From JAYRWD01 sp041918255 (lineage in GTDB: Bacteria; Patescibacteriota; Dojkabacteria; B142; WJKM01): 64,000 nt of DNA. Below the pieces are notes generated by a model. It searched no databases, was not told the DNA's origin, and saw only the letters and a program-made list of their open reading frames with translations. Shown piece by piece: positions 61,746 through 64,000 of the stretch; the first letter of the stretch is position 1; each line of letters starts with the position of its first letter. The stretch spans positions 97,318-161,317 of the forward strand of contig JAYRWD010000062.1 in the NCBI GenBank assembly GCA_041918255.1, written 5' to 3'. Position numbers and translations under genes: made by a program.

Positions 61746-64000
61746 TTAATGCTCTCTAATCTTCAAGTCAGAGCGTCTGAAAGCTGACTCGAGCAAATAG
61801 ATGTATTTTGGATCGTGATAGATATATACCGGTGGCTGTATATTGTTTCTGAGACCGAGATTTCGGTTAGAAGCATATTCATATTTCGCTATGACTCCTC
61901 CTCGTATAGCCAGCCCGTCTGCGAATAAATCGGTGCCACTGCTGTGGGTATCGTTTTCAATAATTACACTCCCCTGCTCTCCATCCGCGATGAGATAGGC
62001 ATCTATCAAATCGTATGGCGAGGCGGTTTTAGTTACACCATCGTAGGTTATATTGGTCGCGTAAATGGTAATATTGCCTTTAGCTATAAGGATACAGCCG
62101 TTGTTATTGGTGCTAGTCAAATTTCCGGTGATGTTGATGTCAGCGTCAGCGAAGATGACTGCTTTCATGTCGCAAATTGTATTGGTCAAATTTACGGGAC
62201 CAGTTACTTCGATAAAACACTCTTGATCAGTGGAGCAGAATTCGTCAGTTTCATCTGACAGATAGGAATCAGAAAGAAGATTTGGGAGAAGGTTAATTGT
62301 CTTTCCATTCTTTTCAGCAAGGTTTTTCAAATAATCGAACCAGCCGATGGTCTGACCGGAGTTGTATCGGGTCGCATCATTATTCTCGTCGGAATATCCG
62401 CCAAGATAGGCATTGATGAGAGATGGTGGTGCAGTGGAACCGGTAGTTGCTGTCACTACACCTGAGGAAAGATTGAGAAGCTCATCATTTACTGGGGTGT
62501 AGAGCGATATTGAATTGCTTCCCGTGATCAGTGAATACGTTCCTGCGTCTAGTGAATCCGGAGGAAGTATCGAGGCTTGATATCCTTCATCAGCATGGAC
62601 TACGCCTCCAATAGTTGCCGTCCAGGAGTGGTTTGCGCTAGGTGTTACAGTTGAAGTAGTCCCGATATTGCATGCTCTGTCTATCACATTCTCAACATCT
62701 ATTTGCAGATTATTCATATTGAGATAATCGTCCATGTTAACGCCAAAGCTGTGATGGGTGCTAACTAGCGCGCTAGTCCTAAATAAATTCATGATATCTT
62801 CGTTAGAGCCTCCGAAACAAGGCTGGGGCGACCCGGATATGGTTAGTGACTGATCGAAAGATATGTCATTATAGCCAGTCAGAATTAGTTGAAAACTGTG
62901 CGGCGAACCTTGTTCATCTGAGCAATTAGCGTCGAAATTATATAATCCTGAACCAATATCCGTACCGGTGTTCCAGTTCATATCGAAGCTATTATAGTTT
63001 TTGATGGAGATTGCTGGCTGGGATTGAATCGGAGGTTTCACGTCAACTCCCAGAACGCCTCTTTTTTTAAACATAATGTTTCCGATTGCGTCATTAGTAT
63101 CTCCAAGCTCAATGTCACCAGATGCTTGTGATGTGATAGCCGTGTAGATATTATATTGCGTACTGAAGTCATCTGGTGTTCCATCGAGAAATTTGATGGT
63201 GTAGAATATTCGGACATTTTTGTTGGTGTCTTTGTAAACTTGAACACCATCAACATTGAATAAATTTACCGACTGGCCATCGATCGTTGCAGTTCCTACA
63301 TCATATCTGGATTCCGGGTTATTTATATCGAATATCCGGCTATAAAATGACGGAGGCGTTGCTGTATTAAACTCTTCAGCGGGCGATTGATTTGTTCTTA
63401 TGAAAGCTAGGTAATGTTTCAATAAGTAGTCTCTTGTCTGGGGTTGTGGCGGGGCGCAGGTACCTTTGTATTTCGGGTTAGTCATATTTGTGAGATAGGT
63501 GCCACTTACATCCCATGTTGCATTAGTTATATTATATTTCCAATAAGTCCCGTCGGCTTTAGTGATAATCTCATTATCATTTTCGTCGAAATATCGGGTG
63601 GCGAATTTGCAGTTTCCTCCAGTCAGTCCTTCGCAAGGACCTCCGGGATTGTCGTACTGGGCGGCAGAGTTAGTAAGATAATTTCCACTACCCGCAACCC
63701 AGCCAATAGGATTGTTCAGGCTATAGTTCCAATATCTGCCATCGGGGGTGGTGATGCTTTCATAGTTTAACCCTCCTCCGGTATAGAAGGTACGGGTATC
63801 AAATTTACATGATCCAGCAGGCTTACCAAAGCATGGACCATTTGGTTCCACATATCTTGGCACAGATATTAAATCACCATAGCTAACCCAAGTATTACTG
63901 TTCAAGTCGTAATTAAAATACTCATTTGTGGGTGTGGTGATGCTTTCATAGTTTAACCCTCCGCTAGTATAGAAGGTGCGCGTATCAAATACGCATTGTG
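61746..64000 (-). CDS. Very large secreted repeat protein of the pilus locus, partial (N-terminus beyond right edge)
   Basis: The frame is open from the stop at 61746 to the edge (about 750 codons; start not in the window). The N-proximal part visible here consists of ~62-residue repeats with paired Cys (CKFDTRTFY..., ESITTPDGRYWNY...W). The rest is a Thr/Asn/Asp-rich beta region with scattered Cys and a C-terminal part reading FADADINITGNLTSTNNNGC, followed by FADGLAIRGGVIA, resembling a beta-solenoid or pilus-associated adhesin. The position before PilX-like and PilW-like genes suggests a PilY1-like tip adhesin; sequence similarity to PilY1 is not evident. Confidence 0.75.
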   Translation of the reverse strand, partial: QCVFDTRTFYTSGGLNYESITTPTNEYFNYDLNSNTWVSYGDLISVPRYVEPNGPCFGKPAGSCKFDTRTFYTGGGLNYESITTPDGRYWNYSLNNPIGWVAGSGNYLTNSAAQYDNPGGPCEGLTGGNCKFATRYFDENDNEIITKADGTYWKYNITNATWDVSGTYLTNMTNPKYKGTCAPPQPQTRDYLLKHYLAFIRTNQSPAEEFNTATPPSFYSRIFDINNPESRYDVGTATIDGQSVNLFNVDGVQVYKDTNKNVRIFYTIKFLDGTPDDFSTQYNIYTAITSQASGDIELGDTNDAIGNIMFKKRGVLGVDVKPPIQSQPAISIKNYNSFDMNWNTGTDIGSGLYNFDANCSDEQGSPHSFQLILTGYNDISFDQSLTISGSPQPCFGGSNEDIMNLFRTSALVSTHHSFGVNMDDYLNMNNLQIDVENVIDRACNIGTTSTVTPSANHSWTATIGGVVHADEGYQASILPPDSLDAGTYSLITGSNSISLYTPVNDELLNLSSGVVTATTGSTAPPSLINAYLGGYSDENNDATRYNSGQTIGWFDYLKNLAEKNGKTINLLPNLLSDSYLSDETDEFCSTDQECFIEVTGPVNLTNTICDMKAVIFADADINITGNLTSTNNNGCILIAKGNITIYATNITYDGVTKTASPYDLIDAYLIADGEQGSVIIENDTHSSGTDLFADGLAIRGGVIAKYEYASNRNLGLRNNIQPPVYIYHDPKYIYLLESAFRRSDLKIREH
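63562..64000 (-). repeat. Tandem ~186-nt repeats in the surface-protein gene
   Basis: The sequence GTGGTGATGCTTTCATAG recurs at 63748 and 63934 (period 186 bp), with long near-identical stretches after it. A third, more diverged copy lies about 189 bp further in (near 63562). The array continues past the window. Confidence 0.85.

Noticed and set aside
63038..63770. Small frames on both strands inside the large repeat protein
   Set aside because: They are shadows of the long open minus frame that continues to the edge.
1..64000. Reassigned UGA codon as in Gracilibacteria/Absconditabacteria
   Set aside because: Several conserved genes (ruvA, pilC, pilD) end correctly at TGA and no conserved frame runs through an in-frame TGA.
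1..64000. CRISPR arrays, transposases, prophage
   Set aside because: No spaced direct repeats and no recognisable mobile-element proteins; the Xer gene lacks an element context.

Overview
The window reads as a slow-evolving housekeeping stretch of a small, AT-rich bacterial chromosome using the standard bacterial code (TGA ends ruvA, pilC, pilD and the gene ending at 16900, so UGA is not recoded). Several traits point to a Patescibacteria/CPR member; I cannot place it to phylum from sequence alone. They are compact, often overlapping genes, weak or absent Shine-Dalgarno sequences, conserved operons missing biosynthetic members (no pyrH between tsf and frr, no uppS/cdsA/dxr before rseP, no ruvC before ruvA, no bL9 gene after rpsR), many small or membrane proteins of unknown role, and a complete type IV pilus assembly cluster.

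Layout. 1-2.3 kb: a truncated PEGA-domain envelope protein diverging from an unusual mreB paralogue. 2.4-5.5 kb (minus): a two-gene unit made of a seven-helix membrane protein and a three-part fusion protein (ATP-grasp ligase, retropepsin-like domain, DUF1704-type metallopeptidase). I regard this as the most novel system here. 5.6-10.6 kb (minus): the classic tRNA-Thr/Tyr/Thr, rlmB, bL33, tRNA-Trp, secE, nusG, rplK, rplA, rplJ, rplL string, with an L10 leader before rplJ and, at its very start, a 134-nt rod-shaped RNA resembling 6S RNA. 10.7-14.0 kb: bL28, a second canonical mreB and a class B PBP2 (cell elongation). 14.2-28.2 kb: dnaB, small unknown genes, tRNA-Leu, an M16 peptidase, rluD, an LCP protein, yebC-ruvA-ruvB, dprA and topA. 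28.3-35.4 kb: rpsB-tsf-frr-rseP, rpsU, dnaX-ybaB-recR. 35.4-46.7 kb: beta-CASP nuclease, cca, ychF, rpsF-ssb-rpsR, ctp, prfA-prmC, bL31, a Xer recombinase and greA.

46.7-53.5 kb (minus): a candidate free-standing RNA gene between greA and gyrA, with a near-consensus promoter and a strong terminator; then gyrA, gyrB, a slipin and DNA polymerase III delta'. 53.6-64 kb: pilB-pilT-pilC-pilD followed by two prepilin-like genes, facing a minus-strand set of minor pilin-like genes and a very large secreted repeat protein that runs off the right edge. The prepilin peptidase has lost both catalytic aspartates, and two of three nearby prepilins have non-glycine cleavage sites.

How the genes work together: ribosome biogenesis and translation factors, replication and recombination (DnaB, DnaX, delta', gyrase, Topo I, RuvAB, RecR, DprA, SSB) and envelope or elongation functions (two MreB, PBP2, LCP, RseP, Ctp) are interleaved. 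DprA and the type IV pilus together fit DNA uptake and surface attachment in a host- or community-dependent cell. No CRISPR array, transposase, prophage or rRNA gene was found.
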